64,000 nucleotides of DNA from Clostridiaceae bacterium (GCA_009911355.1 QXXE01000002.1:62001-126000); one strand, 5' to 3'. Counted from the first letter of the stretch, positions 43,591-53,209 are shown. Made by a program: numbers and translations. Notes: generated by a model from the sequence alone, not told the origin.

Positions 43591-44721
43591 TTACTTGTAA
43601 AGACGGGCCAGTTTAATCAGCCGTTCTGTCTTCTTATTATACACGTTCAGGATATCCGGGTCAACAGCGATATGGACTTTCTGGTTCATTTTATAGTCCT
43701 GGATGCCGAGCTCCTTCGCAATAAACTCATGCTCGCCGACGCGCAGCGTGATCAGCGTTTCCGAGCCTGCGGGCTGCGACGCATATACCTCAGCCTCGAT
43801 CGTGTTGTCCTGCTTCTCGGTATAGATTACGATCTGCTCGGGGCGCATTGCAAATACGCACTCGAAATCGCCCTTCGGGATCTCTTCATTCTTGGAAACC
43901 AGGTCGCCGCTGAACTTGTAGCTGCCCAGGCCGCAGGTTGCCGAAAGGGTCGTGCCGTCGTAATGCGCCATGCCTTCGAGCAGGTTGATGCGCGGGTTGC
44001 CGATGAAGTCGGCGGCAGTCAGGTCGATCGGGTTCATGTAGATTTCCATCGGGGTCGCAACCTGGTTCAGGATGCCTTCCTTGAACAGCGCGATCTTGGT
44101 GGACATCGTCAGCGCTTCGACCTGGTCATGGGTAACATAGATAATCGTTGTGCCCATTTCCAGATGCAGGCGCTTGAGCTCGGAACGCATGTCAATACGG
44201 AGCTTGGCGTCAAGGTTGGACAGCGGCTCGTCAAGCAGCAGCAGCTTGGGCTTGGAAGCAATCGCACGGGCAATCGCGACGCGCTGCTGCTGGCCGCCGG
44301 AAAGCTCGTTCGGGTAACGGTCGCGGAACTGCTCGATCCGGAGCATCTTCAGCGAGTCGGTGACCGCTTTTTCAATCTCGTCCTTTGCCATCTTCTTGAT
44401 CTTCAGGCCGAACGCGATATTGTCGAATACGGTCATATGGGGCCACAGCGCGTAGGACTGGAACACAAGGTTCAGCCCGCGCTTGGAGGGCTCCTCATAG
44501 AATGCGTCGTCGCAGTTGACAACCTCGCGCCCATCGATGGTCATATAGCCATTCTGGGGCTTTTCCAGGCCGGACACGACGCGCAGCGTGGTGGTCTTGC
44601 CGCAGCCGGAGGGCCCGAGGAGGGTCATGAAGTCGCCGTCCTCAATGATCAGGTTGATGTCCCGCAGCACGTGGTTGCTGCCGTAGAATTTGTCGATATG
44701 CTTTAATTCGATTCTGCTCAT
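43591..44721 (-). CDS. ABC transporter ATP-binding protein, FbpC/PotA-like
   Basis: 376 residues. Walker A GPSGCGKTTT (about 38-47), Q-loop FQSYALWPHM, signature LSGGQQQRVA, Walker B LLLLDEPLSNLD and the H-loop THDQVEA are intact. The C-terminal regulatory TOBE domain (about 250-370, FAMRPEQIVIY) is characteristic of PotA/FbpC/UgpC ATPases. The gene lies directly behind structured-element copy 2 and before the binding-protein gene. Confidence 0.93.
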   Translation of the reverse strand: MSRIELKHIDKFYGSNHVLRDINLIIEDGDFMTLLGPSGCGKTTTLRVVSGLEKPQNGYMTIDGREVVNCDDAFYEEPSKRGLNLVFQSYALWPHMTVFDNIAFGLKIKKMAKDEIEKAVTDSLKMLRIEQFRDRYPNELSGGQQQRVAIARAIASKPKLLLLDEPLSNLDAKLRIDMRSELKRLHLEMGTTIIYVTHDQVEALTMSTKIALFKEGILNQVATPMEIYMNPIDLTAADFIGNPRINLLEGMAHYDGTTLSATCGLGSYKFSGDLVSKNEEIPKGDFECVFAMRPEQIVIYTEKQDNTIEAEVYASQPAGSETLITLRVGEHEFIAKELGIQDYKMNQKVHIAVDPDILNVYNKKTERLIKLARLYK

Positions 44722-44770
44722 GGTCTTATGTAATCCTTTCTCAGTGATCAGGGACCGCCCGCCGCAGGGC

Positions 44771-45002
44771 GCTGCCCCGCGCCGCAGGCGCGTATATAAT
44801 CCGCCGCTCGCGGCGGGTAAAAAGCCGCGGCGTGTACGTGGCTTTTTACACCTTGGCCAGGGCAAGTGTGCCGCAGCGCGGCGCGCGCAGGCCCGGCACG
44901 AACCGCCGCACGGCCCGGATGGGCCGCGCCGGCGGATTCAAATATTCCTTGTTCCCAAATTCGTTCAAAACCCGCAGGTTTTGAACGAGGGGCTTTAGCC
45001 CC
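44771..45002 (-). ncRNA. candidate structured RNA, copy 2, between permease and ATPase genes
   Basis: It starts at the permease stop, whose TAA lies in the loop of GGGGCTTTAGCCCC (44989-45002). Minus-strand helices follow: CGTTCAAAACC/GGTTTTGAACG (44962-44987), CCGCCG/CGGCGG around GCGGCCC/GGGCCG (44903-44934), GTAAAAAGCC/GGCTTTTTAC (44817-44849) and CCGCCG/CGGCGG (44801-44816). Compared with copy 1, several pairs changed on both sides while the linkers (GAATT..GGGAA.AAGGAA, GAATCCGCCG, GGTGTAAAA) stayed alike. Confidence 0.65.
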
Positions 45003-46818
45003 AAGACTTGCCGATATCCGCGCCGAAGTGGTTCGCGATGATATAGCAGATGAGGATGAACAGCAGCACGCAGATCGCGATCGCGTCTGACATCTGCGCA
45101 TAGCCGTCGCCCGAATACTGGAACGCGAGGTATGACAGGTTGCGCGTTTCCGGCGTCATAAGCAGAATGATAAGGTCGAGTTCCTTCGCGATACTGATGA
45201 ATACCAGCATAAAGCCCGAAATGAAGCCCTGCTTTGCCAGCGGGATAATGATCGATGCCATGCGCTTCCAGAAGCTCGCGCCCGCAAGGTCGGCGGCTTC
45301 CTCCAGCTCGGTGCTGATCTGGAGCATGTTCGCTGTACCGGAGCGGCTCGCAAACGGGAAGTGCTTGACGACCGATACCAGGAGGATCAGCGTGAACGTA
45401 CCGTACAGCGACGGGATCAGGCCACCCAGCTTCGGGGTCGAGAACATCGCGAGGTAGATTGCCGAGAACGCAACGCCGGGCATCAGGTAGGGGATGAATA
45501 CCAGCTGTTCGGTCAGCTGGCCATACCACTTGCCGCGGCCGCGGGTCGATATGTAGCCGAGGAACTGGCCGGAGAACGCGGTGATAATCGAAGCGATAAT
45601 GCTCAGGCGGACCGTGTTCCACAGTGCCGTGAAGAAGTGCTGGTTCTTAAAGATGCCGTTTACGTTCAGCGTCAGGTTTTCCGATTCGCCGATGTAGTTA
45701 TAAAGCGTCAGGTTGTCAAGGCCGTAACCGCGCCCGGTGGAAACCTGGAAGGACTCCATGACGAGGACGAACATCGGCAGCACCATTGCGATCAGCAGGA
45801 ACGCAACGATAAAGATCAGCAGCGGGGTCTTTGCCTTGCCCAGCGGGATGGGGGTATGGCGGGTGCCCTTGCCGCCCATCGTCTCATAGGACTTGCGCGT
45901 ACCGACCGCGTGCTGGTTTGCGAAGATGGTGCCCGAAGCCAGCAGGATCAGCAGGATGCTCATCGCATAGCCGGTGCCCTTCGGGGTGCCGTCGATGAAG
46001 GTGCGCATCTTGGTCGCGAGGGTGTAGTAGCCAATACGGGTGCCAAGGTTTGCCGCAACGCCGTAGGAGCCGACCGACTTGGACAGCGACATGATGGTCG
46101 CCGACAGCACGGCGGGCAGGACCAGCGGCAGGGTGATCGATTTCAGGATCTGTACCTTGTTCGCGCCCTGGATCTCCGCCATTTCCTCAAGCTCGGAGTT
46201 GATCGAGCGCAGGGAGCCGGAGACCATAATGTAAGCGAAAGCGTAATAGTGGAGCACCATTACGAGGATAATCGCGATGGGGCCGTAAGCGAGCCAGTCG
46301 GGGATGGGCACGCCGAGGCCGGCGAGGAATCCGGGCTGGCCGGAACGGGAGTTGCGGAACACGGCGAGCCAGGACAGCGCCTTGCACCAGGAAGGGATCA
46401 TGTAGGGGATGATGACCAGCATGCCGATCTGCTTTTTGCAGGGGATATCCGAGCGGACCATCAGCCATGCAAGGATTGCGCCGAGCGGCACCGAGATCAG
46501 CGCCACGAAGAAGCCGATCATCAGCGAGTTTGCCAGCGGCTCCCAAAGGACGGCCTTCGACATCTGGCTGCTCAGCATGTACTTCCAGTAATACAGGGTG
46601 AAATCGCCCACCTGCCCGTGCGGGACGCGGCGCAGCTCGCTTTGCGCGAGCGTGACCGTCATTTTCAGCATTTCGAGCAGCGGGATGACGATCAGGCCGA
46701 TCAGGCAAGCCAGACAGATCAGCACGATCATGTTGAATGGGTTGGTCACGACGTTCAAAATCAGGTTTTTCGCCCGTTTTGTGGTCATGGGTTTCCGTTT
46801 GATTGCTGCGTTTGCCAC
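44995..46818 (-). CDS. ABC transporter permease with two permease domains
   Basis: 607 residues, about twelve membrane segments. Two inner-membrane permease domains are fused, each with an EAA loop: EEMAEIQGANKVQIL (about 240) and EEAADLAGASFWKR (about 525). Such FbpB-like fusions serve ferric iron and related importers. The GTG start at 46818 is preferred because AAAGAGGTG precedes it; an ATG exists at 46788, and upstream in-frame sequence is not permease-like. It is the first gene of the operon permease-ATPase-binding protein. Confidence 0.9.
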   Translation of the reverse strand: MANAAIKRKPMTTKRAKNLILNVVTNPFNMIVLICLACLIGLIVIPLLEMLKMTVTLAQSELRRVPHGQVGDFTLYYWKYMLSSQMSKAVLWEPLANSLMIGFFVALISVPLGAILAWLMVRSDIPCKKQIGMLVIIPYMIPSWCKALSWLAVFRNSRSGQPGFLAGLGVPIPDWLAYGPIAIILVMVLHYYAFAYIMVSGSLRSINSELEEMAEIQGANKVQILKSITLPLVLPAVLSATIMSLSKSVGSYGVAANLGTRIGYYTLATKMRTFIDGTPKGTGYAMSILLILLASGTIFANQHAVGTRKSYETMGGKGTRHTPIPLGKAKTPLLIFIVAFLLIAMVLPMFVLVMESFQVSTGRGYGLDNLTLYNYIGESENLTLNVNGIFKNQHFFTALWNTVRLSIIASIITAFSGQFLGYISTRGRGKWYGQLTEQLVFIPYLMPGVAFSAIYLAMFSTPKLGGLIPSLYGTFTLILLVSVVKHFPFASRSGTANMLQISTELEEAADLAGASFWKRMASIIIPLAKQGFISGFMLVFISIAKELDLIILLMTPETRNLSYLAFQYSGDGYAQMSDAIAICVLLFILICYIIANHFGADIGKSWG

Positions 46819-47100
46819 AAGTACACCTCTTTCTCCGGCCGGCATGGCATCGCCGGCCAAACATACTTTGCGGGACCGGGGGACCGGCCTCCTGTTCATC
46901 AGGCCGCTTCCTGCGCCTGCCTGTGCCGTTTGGGCGGGCTGGCCGCCGTCTCCCCAAACTTCCAGGACGGCGCCCTGCCTGCTGGCAGGCTGCTGAACCG
47001 GCCTATTCACAAATCGGGCGCTCCGCGCCGGGACTTCACCACCTCGCTTATCTTCCATAGGCTTCCCAGCCGTGGGAATGCCGGTTTTTCACTTTACGCG

Positions 47101-47115
47101 AACGTTTACGTAAAC
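47101..47115. promoter_or_regulatory. LacI-type operator candidate, downstream site
   Basis: Contains the perfect palindrome GTTTACGTAAAC (47104-47115) preceded by AAC. It shares AACGTTTACGT with the site at 47280-47290, 179 bp away. Confidence 0.55.
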
Positions 47116-47279
47116 AGGCAAATACATTTCCCGCACGGTCCGGCGGGAATCATAGCTGCATCCAGCATTTGCAGTGAAAACGAGGCTTCACCGCATACCG
47201 GCCAGCAGCTTTCGCCGCATTCTCCCCAATCGTCACTTTGCAAAAATATTTCTGACAAAGCTTGTGCAAATTGAACTAA

Positions 47280-47291
47280 AACGTTTACGTT
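47280..47291. promoter_or_regulatory. LacI-type operator candidate, promoter-proximal site
   Basis: AACGTTTACGTT, centred about 65 bp downstream of the -10 of the ABC-transporter promoter. Confidence 0.55.
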
Positions 47292-47355
47292 GTTTATTAT
47301 GCTGGTCTACGGCGAAACAATTCCAGGTTCCTTTAGCACTTTTGTCTATAGCCCT

Positions 47356-47384
47356 ATTATATTGTGGCGGGGCACTTTTGTCAA
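47356..47384 (-). promoter_or_regulatory. ABC-transporter operon promoter
   Basis: Full consensus on the minus strand: TTGACA, 17 bp, TATAAT. It gives a leader of about 530 bases before the permease GTG, in which the two operator-like sites lie. Confidence 0.85.
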
Positions 47385-47640
47385 TGCTAAAATTTAAAGA
47401 CTGTTCAAAATCCGGTCACAAAACTTTGACAAAAAGGCTGCGTGCAGGCGTGCAAAATCCGTCCTGCGCCCTTCGATTCCCAACATTTTCCACCCCTTGC
47501 AGCACTTTATGCAGCTTTTCCGGCATTTTCTCCCACAACATCTGGTTTTTCAGTGCATGTGCAGTTCTGAACGCAAAGCGTGCTTGCCCGATCCCGAATT
47601 TCAGCATTTTTCACAAAAAACGGCGCAAACGTTTTCGCCC
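47385..47640. other. AT-richer gene-free region
   Basis: Lies upstream of the ABC promoter and before the next family A repeat. I see no gene or clear signal. Confidence 0.4.
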
Positions 47641-47860
47641 TCTGGCTGCGCCTGCGCGGCGGGCGGCGGGGCTCCGCCCCTGCACCCCGCGCCTACGCGG
47701 CGGGCGGCAGGGCTCTGCCCTGCACCCGCTGGGGCTTCGCCCCAGACCCCGAGATGCTAACGCATCTCTGCTCGCCTGCGGGCGGGACGGGAGCTGGGCC
47801 TTCTGCCCATCGTTCGTGCTCTGTGCCCCGCCCGCCAGAACGGCGGCGGGCGGGGCGGGA
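47641..47860. repeat. family A repeat, copy 13, with flanking hairpin
   Basis: Nearly a duplicate of copy 1: two GC units, CCGCTGGGGCTTCGCCCCAG, CCGAGATGCTAACGCATCT and CGCCTGCGGGCGGGACGGG. A separate hairpin CCCGCCCGCC/GGCGGGCGGG follows at about 47827-47855. Confidence 0.85.
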
Positions 47861-47905
47861 CAGGGGATACAAATGGGAGGCCACCCACTTAGTGCCCAGC
47901 CGCAC

Positions 47906-47942
47906 AAAAAGTCGCTGGCACAACGACGCCAGCGACTTTTTT
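47906..47942. terminator. bidirectional hairpin terminator
   Basis: AAAAAGTCGCTGGC pairs with GCCAGCGACTTTTT. It probably ends transcription of the UDP-sugar dehydrogenase gene reading leftward. Confidence 0.75.
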
Positions 47943-48095
47943 AGCTTCCCTTACACCCTTTTCGTTGCTGCCCCGCGCAGCCCGGCAGGCCGCTATCGTC
48001 TTAGCAGTTTACTCTCTCTAAACCTCTTTTGCCGTCGCAAAGGAAAAATGCAGCTGCAAAAGAAAAACCCGCCCCTCGGCAGGTTTTTCCCGATC

Positions 48096-49307
48096 TTAAT
48101 TCTCCGCCAGCATCCCAACGCAGTCAAAATGCGGCTTCTCACGGATACGCGCCGCATTCTCCTGGAACAGCGCATGCCCCAGCGTCACGACCACAAAATC
48201 AGCCCGCTGCATCGCCTCGTCGAACGGCAGGTTCTCAATCCCCGAAACCTCCCCTGCAGGCGCAAACGGCTCGCACGCGACCACACGCACGCCCTTTTCC
48301 TGCAATATATGGCACAGCTCGATAGACGGCGATTCCCGCAGGTCATCCACGTCCGGTTTATACGACAGCCCGAGTACCAGCACGGTATCGCTCACTTTTT
48401 TCATTCCCGCAAGCACTTTTTCCGCGACAAACCGCGGTTTATTCTCATTCCGCATCCGCGAAGCGTGGATGACCTTCGCTTCCTCCGGGAACTGTTCATA
48501 TATGAACCACGGGTCAACCGCGATGCAGTGCCCGCCAACCCCTACGCCCGGGTTCAGGATATTCACCCGCGGATGGCAGTTTGCCAGTTTAATAAGCTCA
48601 AACACATTGATTCCCATCTTATCACAGATGACCGACAGCTCGTTCGCATACGCGATATTCACATCCCGGAATGTATTTTCTGTCAGCTTGCACATTTCAG
48701 CCGTCACATCGTCCGTAACCCGGCATACGCCCTTTTCCAGCACGCAGTCATAAATTTCTTTCGCCATCCGCGCGGCCTCGGGCGTGCGCGCGCCGATAAT
48801 GCGGTCGTTGTTTTTGAGCTCATACATCATATTGCCGGGGATCACCCGCTCCGGGCAGTGCGCCACATGCAGCGACTCCGCCGGAAGCCCTGACTCCTCG
48901 CTGAGTACCCGCGCAAGCATCTCCGTCGTGCGCGGCGGCACCGTCGATTCCAGGATCACCAGCGAGTCCTTTGTTATGACCTTGCCTGCCATCCGCCCCG
49001 CCGATTCCACAAACCGCAGGTCGGCGCGGTGCGCCCCGTTTTCGTCCTGATAGAACGGGGTCGGCACTGCGATATAAAATACATCCGCCGGGGAAAGCTC
49101 ACCCGAGAAATGCAGATGCCCCCCTTCGACCGCCTTGTCAAACGCTTCCTGGAGCCCCGGCTCGACAATATGGATTTTCCCGCCGCGCAGCGACTCAATG
49201 ACCCGCTCGGTCACGTCAAACCCGCAGACCTCGAAACCCGCCCCCGCCAGCGTGATCGCAGTCGGCAGGCCGATATACCCAAGCCCCATAACAGTAATTT
49301 TTTTCAT
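48096..49307 (-). CDS. wecC: UDP-N-acetyl-D-mannosamine dehydrogenase-like UDP-sugar dehydrogenase
   Basis: 403 residues of the nucleotide-sugar dehydrogenase family, oxidising C6 of a UDP-hexose with two NAD+. The Rossmann motif VMGLGYIGLPTA is at 6-17, VPTPFY near 82, ESTVPPRTTE near 123, and the catalytic cysteine in GVGVGGHCIAVDPWF near 258. The Lys/Asn segment LTENTFRDVNIAYANEL fits WecC more than glucose dehydrogenases. No other capsule or teichoic gene is adjacent, so it is isolated from a surface-polysaccharide cluster. Confidence 0.9.
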   Translation of the reverse strand: MKKITVMGLGYIGLPTAITLAGAGFEVCGFDVTERVIESLRGGKIHIVEPGLQEAFDKAVEGGHLHFSGELSPADVFYIAVPTPFYQDENGAHRADLRFVESAGRMAGKVITKDSLVILESTVPPRTTEMLARVLSEESGLPAESLHVAHCPERVIPGNMMYELKNNDRIIGARTPEAARMAKEIYDCVLEKGVCRVTDDVTAEMCKLTENTFRDVNIAYANELSVICDKMGINVFELIKLANCHPRVNILNPGVGVGGHCIAVDPWFIYEQFPEEAKVIHASRMRNENKPRFVAEKVLAGMKKVSDTVLVLGLSYKPDVDDLRESPSIELCHILQEKGVRVVACEPFAPAGEVSGIENLPFDEAMQRADFVVVTLGHALFQENAARIREKPHFDCVGMLAEN

Positions 49308-49455
49308 GATTTACGAACTTCCTTTTTTTATATGCTGCGGATGCGCGCACCCGCGCGGGACAGTCAAAAAATAAGCTGTATGTACAGTATACCACAAATC
49401 CCGAAAATAAGAAAGATTTTTCTTTGAAATGCAGCGTTTTTGGAAGAATTAAACA

Positions 49456-49485
49456 TTTACAAAAACGACCGTTTTCGTGTATACT
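49456..49485 (+). promoter_or_regulatory. promoter of the Fur-family gene with internal palindrome
   Basis: TTTACA, 18 bp, TATACT. The inverted repeat AAAACG-AC-CGTTTT (49462-49475) fills the spacer and is a likely operator. It does not match a standard Fur or PerR box. Confidence 0.6.
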
Positions 49486-49671
49486 ATTGTTAGGATACCG
49501 ATTACAGCCAAAAGCGGGCGGGAAAGCCTGCGTTTGCGGGCGGCGCGGTCTTTATTTTGCCATCTCCCACGGAGAGGCTTTTCGGTTCCCTGCGCACCCG
49601 GCACTGCCCGGCAGCCCAGGCAGGCCAGCCGCCTGTAAACATAATATTTACGCCCGAAGGAGGTGTGTGGC

Positions 49672-50082
49672 ATGATGAAAACGGGCATGGTAAAAACCAA
49701 ACAGCGCGAATTGATTATCGCGGCGGTGCAGGGCTCCCGCACCCATCCCACCGCAGACGAAGTGTTCCAGTCCATCCGCGCCCAGCTCCCGACCATCTCC
49801 CTCGCGACCGTCTACCGCAACCTCGGCATCCTCTCTGAACAGGGCGTAATCCGCAAAATCGAAATCCCCGACGGCCGCGACCGCTTCGACTGCTGCCTTG
49901 CCGACCACGACCACTTCCTCTGCCGCAGCTGCGGACGGCTGTGGGATTTCCAGCTCGCCCATCCCCTCGTCGAGCTCATCCCCCCCGAGACCGGCTTCCA
50001 AGTGCAGGATTACGCGCTCGTTGTACGCGGCACCTGCCGCGAATGCGCCGCCGCATCGCCTGGCGCGGAAGGCTCGTCATAA
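49672..50082 (+). CDS. perR: Fur-family (PerR-like) metalloregulator
   Basis: 136 residues. A winged helix (TKQRELIIAAVQGSRTHPTADEVF, split by a Pro-Thr turn; LATVYRNLGILSEQG) is followed by the dimer domain with DHDHFLC, and two zinc-binding CxxC pairs (CRSC and CREC). The regulatory Asp/His ligands of PerR appear in the DRFDCC and DHDHF segments. The gene could be a peroxide sensor; Fur itself is possible. AAGGAGG is 8 bases before ATG 49672. No peroxidase genes are in the window. Confidence 0.88.
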   Translation: MMKTGMVKTKQRELIIAAVQGSRTHPTADEVFQSIRAQLPTISLATVYRNLGILSEQGVIRKIEIPDGRDRFDCCLADHDHFLCRSCGRLWDFQLAHPLVELIPPETGFQVQDYALVVRGTCRECAAASPGAEGSS

Positions 50083-50184
50083 GCAAAAAAACAGCCCCGT
50101 CCCAGCCTGTCCCAATTGCAAACACACAGTACCGCTCCCCATATCCTGACATCCATGATACCTATATAAGGAGGACGACCCCAA

Positions 50185-50766
50185 ATGCAGATCCTGAACC
50201 ATGAAGAAGCCCTTGCGCTGCTGCGTCAATACAACAGCGAGCCGTTCCACATCCAGCACGGCCTGACCGTCGAGGGGGTGATGCGCTGGTACGCAAACCA
50301 ACTCGGCTACGCGGGCGACGCCGGTTTCTGGGCGATAGTCGGCCTCCTCCACGACATCGACTTCGAGCAGTACCCCGACGAGCACTGCATCAAAGCGCCC
50401 GAGCTGCTGCGCGCCGCAGGCTGCGGCGACGACCTGATCCACGCGGTTTGCAGCCACGGCTGGGGGCTGACAGTCGACATCAAGCCCGAGCATGAAATGG
50501 AGAAGATGCTCTACGCCGCCGACGAGCTCACCGGCCTGATCGGCGCGTGCGCCCTGATGCGTCCCTCGAAAAGCGTACAGGACATGGAGCTGAAATCGGT
50601 GAAAAAGAAGTTTAAGACGGCCAGCTTCGCGGCGGGCTGCTCGCGCGACGTGATCAAAAGCGGCGCGGAGCTCCTCGGCTGGGAACTGGACGAGCTGATC
50701 CAGAAAACTATCCTTGCCATGCGCTCCTGCGAAGAATCGGTTGCGGCGGAAATGGCAGCCCTCTGA
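50185..50766 (+). CDS. HD-domain phosphohydrolase-like protein
   Basis: 193 residues of the HDIG-type hydrolase family. HIQHGLTVEGVM, LLHDIDFEQYPDEH (metal site, about 53-66), AVCSHGW and AADELTGLIGAC follow in the usual order. Related proteins are annotated only as hydrolases. AAGGAGG is upstream. It is a single gene following the Fur-type regulator. Confidence 0.88.
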   Translation: MQILNHEEALALLRQYNSEPFHIQHGLTVEGVMRWYANQLGYAGDAGFWAIVGLLHDIDFEQYPDEHCIKAPELLRAAGCGDDLIHAVCSHGWGLTVDIKPEHEMEKMLYAADELTGLIGACALMRPSKSVQDMELKSVKKKFKTASFAAGCSRDVIKSGAELLGWELDELIQKTILAMRSCEESVAAEMAAL

Positions 50767-50884
50767 CCCCGGTAGCCAGCGCACCCGCAGGAGAATTCCA
50801 CAGCATGACCAGTCAAACGGCTTCCCCATATGGGGAAGTCGTTTCGTACAAAGGAGAGCAGACAGAAAGGAGCCTCATCCGAAA

Positions 50885-52228
50885 ATGCCCCAGACGATGC
50901 ATGAAAAATTCCTTCACATGACCGAGACCCCCATCCGCAGGCTGATCCCGGAGCTTGCCGCGCCGACCATCCTGTCAATGCTGGTCACATCGTTTTACAA
51001 CATGGCGGATACCTTTTTTGTCGGGCGCATCAACACGCAGGCGACAGCGGCGGTCGGGGTTGTCTTTTCCTTCATGGCGGTGTTGCAGGCGTGCGGCTTT
51101 TTCTTCGGCCACGGCTCGGGCAACTATATTTCGCGCCGCCTGGGTGCGGAGGATATCGGGAACGCCTCCCGGATGGCGGCAAACGGCTTTTTCCTCTCTC
51201 TGATCACCGGTACGGCAATCCTTGCGGCAGGGCTGTTCTTTCTGGAGCCGCTTTCGCTTGCGCTGGGCTCCACCCCGACCATCCTGCCGTACACCTGCGA
51301 TTACCTGCGCATTATCCTGCTGGGCTCGCCCTTCATCATGTCGTCCTTTGTGATGAACAACCAGCTGCGCTATCAGGGCAGCGCGTCCTACGCGATGGTA
51401 GGCATTGTCACAGGGGCGGTGCTGAACATCGCGCTCGACCCGCTTTTGATCTTCACGTTCCAGATGGGGATTGCGGGCGCGGCGGCGGCAACCGTCATCA
51501 GCCAGTTTGTTTCCTTCTGCATCCTGCTGAAAATGTGCGCGTCGGGCAGCAACCTGCGGCTGAGCGCGCGCAATTTCCGGCCGCAGCCGTCCGACTTCCT
51601 GGAAATCCTGCGCGGCGGCTTCCCGTCGCTGTGCCGCCAGGGGCTCGCGTCCGTGGCGACGGTTGCGCTGAACCAGTCGGCGGGCGTGTTCGGCGACGCG
51701 GCAATCGCGGGCATGTCGGTGGTTGCGCGGGTAACGATGTTTGCAAATTCGGTGCTGATCGGCTGGGGGCAGGGCTTCCAGCCTGTGTGCGGGTTCAATT
51801 ACGGCGCAAAAAAATATCGCCGCGTGCAGGAAGCGTTCTGGTTCTGCGTCAAGACGGCTATTGTAGTGCTGCTTGGGATCGCGGCTGCGGGCTGGGCGCT
51901 TGCGCCGCAGATCGTGGCGCTGTTCCGCGACGACCCGGAGGTCATCGCGGTCGCGGCGGCGGCGCTGCGCTGGCAGTGTTTAACCATCCCGTTCGGCGCG
52001 TGGACGGTTCTGACCAATATGGCGTTGCAATCGATCGGCAAATCGGTGAGCGCGTCGGTGACGGCGGCTTCGCGGCAGGGGCTGTTTTTCCTGCCTGCGA
52101 TCTGGGTGCTGCCGCGGCTGCTCGGGCTGAACGGCATCCTGCTGAGCCAGCCGGTATCCGACCTGTGCTCGTTCCTGCTGGCGCTGCCGCTGATGCTTGC
52201 AGCCCTGCGCGAAATGCAGCGCACTTGA
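50885..52228 (+). CDS. MATE-family efflux transporter
   Basis: 447 residues with twelve membrane segments and the MATE family pattern: LAAPTILSMLVTSFYNMADTFFVGRI near 20-45, GSGNYISRRLGAED, and in the second half FGDAAIAGMSVVARV and GWGQGFQPVCGFNYGAKKY. Members export cationic drugs or metabolites with Na+ or H+. Start ATG 50885 has AAAGGAG 12 bases upstream, rather far; an in-frame start further 5' is not better. Single gene. Confidence 0.93.
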   Translation: MPQTMHEKFLHMTETPIRRLIPELAAPTILSMLVTSFYNMADTFFVGRINTQATAAVGVVFSFMAVLQACGFFFGHGSGNYISRRLGAEDIGNASRMAANGFFLSLITGTAILAAGLFFLEPLSLALGSTPTILPYTCDYLRIILLGSPFIMSSFVMNNQLRYQGSASYAMVGIVTGAVLNIALDPLLIFTFQMGIAGAAAATVISQFVSFCILLKMCASGSNLRLSARNFRPQPSDFLEILRGGFPSLCRQGLASVATVALNQSAGVFGDAAIAGMSVVARVTMFANSVLIGWGQGFQPVCGFNYGAKKYRRVQEAFWFCVKTAIVVLLGIAAAGWALAPQIVALFRDDPEVIAVAAAALRWQCLTIPFGAWTVLTNMALQSIGKSVSASVTAASRQGLFFLPAIWVLPRLLGLNGILLSQPVSDLCSFLLALPLMLAALREMQRT

Positions 52229-52362
52229 TTGCCGCCCTCAAGTTCCAGCCCGCCAGGCTCCATGCAAAACGCGCGCGCTCTAATCCCGAAAGCTTTCAAC
52301 TTGTCAAACCCTTCAAACTTTGCTCCCCAACACAAACCGCCGATCCCGCCATAGGCGGCAAA

Positions 52363-53118
52363 TCACGGATTTCTGAAAAAAATCCACATCAAACCAAAAA
52401 TGACCGGCTGGTGAAGCAGATAAATGAGCAGCGAATGCCGCCCGAGCTCTGCAAGCCCGGGCACACGGCGCAGGAGCAGCTTTTGCGCAGCCGGGGTTCC
52501 CTGCGCCAGCCGGTACAGGAAAAACCCGCAGAGGTACAGGAAAAACCACGGGATCAGCGGGAAATAGTCTGCCGACCAGAAATCGGGGCCTGGGAACCCC
52601 AGCGGGAATAGCCACCCCACCTCATAAAGCCGCGCAGGCAGCGCCGCGACCCAGCGTCCCTCAAAGCCGAGATACCCATACTGGATATCCCTTGTGAGCG
52701 CAAAAAGCGCCGCCGACACGACGATCCCCCACTCGGCGGGCACCCGCCGCAGCACATTGCGGGCCCCATGCGCCAGCAGCATTGCCGCGCCAAGAAAACT
52801 GAGCACCCCCCAAACGATGCGCTCACGCGGCATAAAAACCGCCGTAACCGCGGTCAGCGCCAGCCCGCACGCCGACACCAGCAGCCCCCGCCGCAGGTTG
52901 TCCCTGGACAGCGCGAAGGAAAACCCGCCGATCAGGATAAATAACCAGCAGGCGGCCTGCTGGAGCGGGTACAGCCGCACCGTCCACTGAAACGGGTTGC
53001 CGAAAATATACCGCACATTATAAAACGCATGATAAACCACCATCAAAATAATCGCAAGCCCGCGCAAACTGTCGATCATATACAGTCTGGCGGCTTTTTT
53101 TGACTGATTCTTTGGCAT
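52363..53118 (-). CDS. DUF1624-type membrane acyltransferase-like protein
   Basis: 251 residues with about seven membrane segments. The signature YMIDSLRGLAIILMVVYHAFYN at the N terminus, GYLGFEGRW, YFPLIPWFFLYLCGF, and GRHSLLIYLLHQPVIF at the end match the DUF1624 / heparan-alpha-glucosaminide acetyltransferase-like family. The catalytic His may be in YHAFYN. Substrate unknown. ATG 53118 is chosen over an upstream start because GGAGG lies 11 bases before it, though the spacing is wide. Confidence 0.85.
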   Translation of the reverse strand: MPKNQSKKAARLYMIDSLRGLAIILMVVYHAFYNVRYIFGNPFQWTVRLYPLQQAACWLFILIGGFSFALSRDNLRRGLLVSACGLALTAVTAVFMPRERIVWGVLSFLGAAMLLAHGARNVLRRVPAEWGIVVSAALFALTRDIQYGYLGFEGRWVAALPARLYEVGWLFPLGFPGPDFWSADYFPLIPWFFLYLCGFFLYRLAQGTPAAQKLLLRRVPGLAELGRHSLLIYLLHQPVIFGLMWIFFRNP

Positions 53119-53209
53119 CTGATTCCATTCCTCCCAACTGGACAAGCAGAAAAAAACGGGCTATACTAAAAATATACTGCATTGAGAAGCCCACCGCCGG
53201 CGCAAACCC

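Noticed and set aside
45361-47274. 637-codon frame opposite the ABC permease
   Set aside because: Antisense to a membrane protein with clear EAA loops; Gln/Arg/His-rich shadow.
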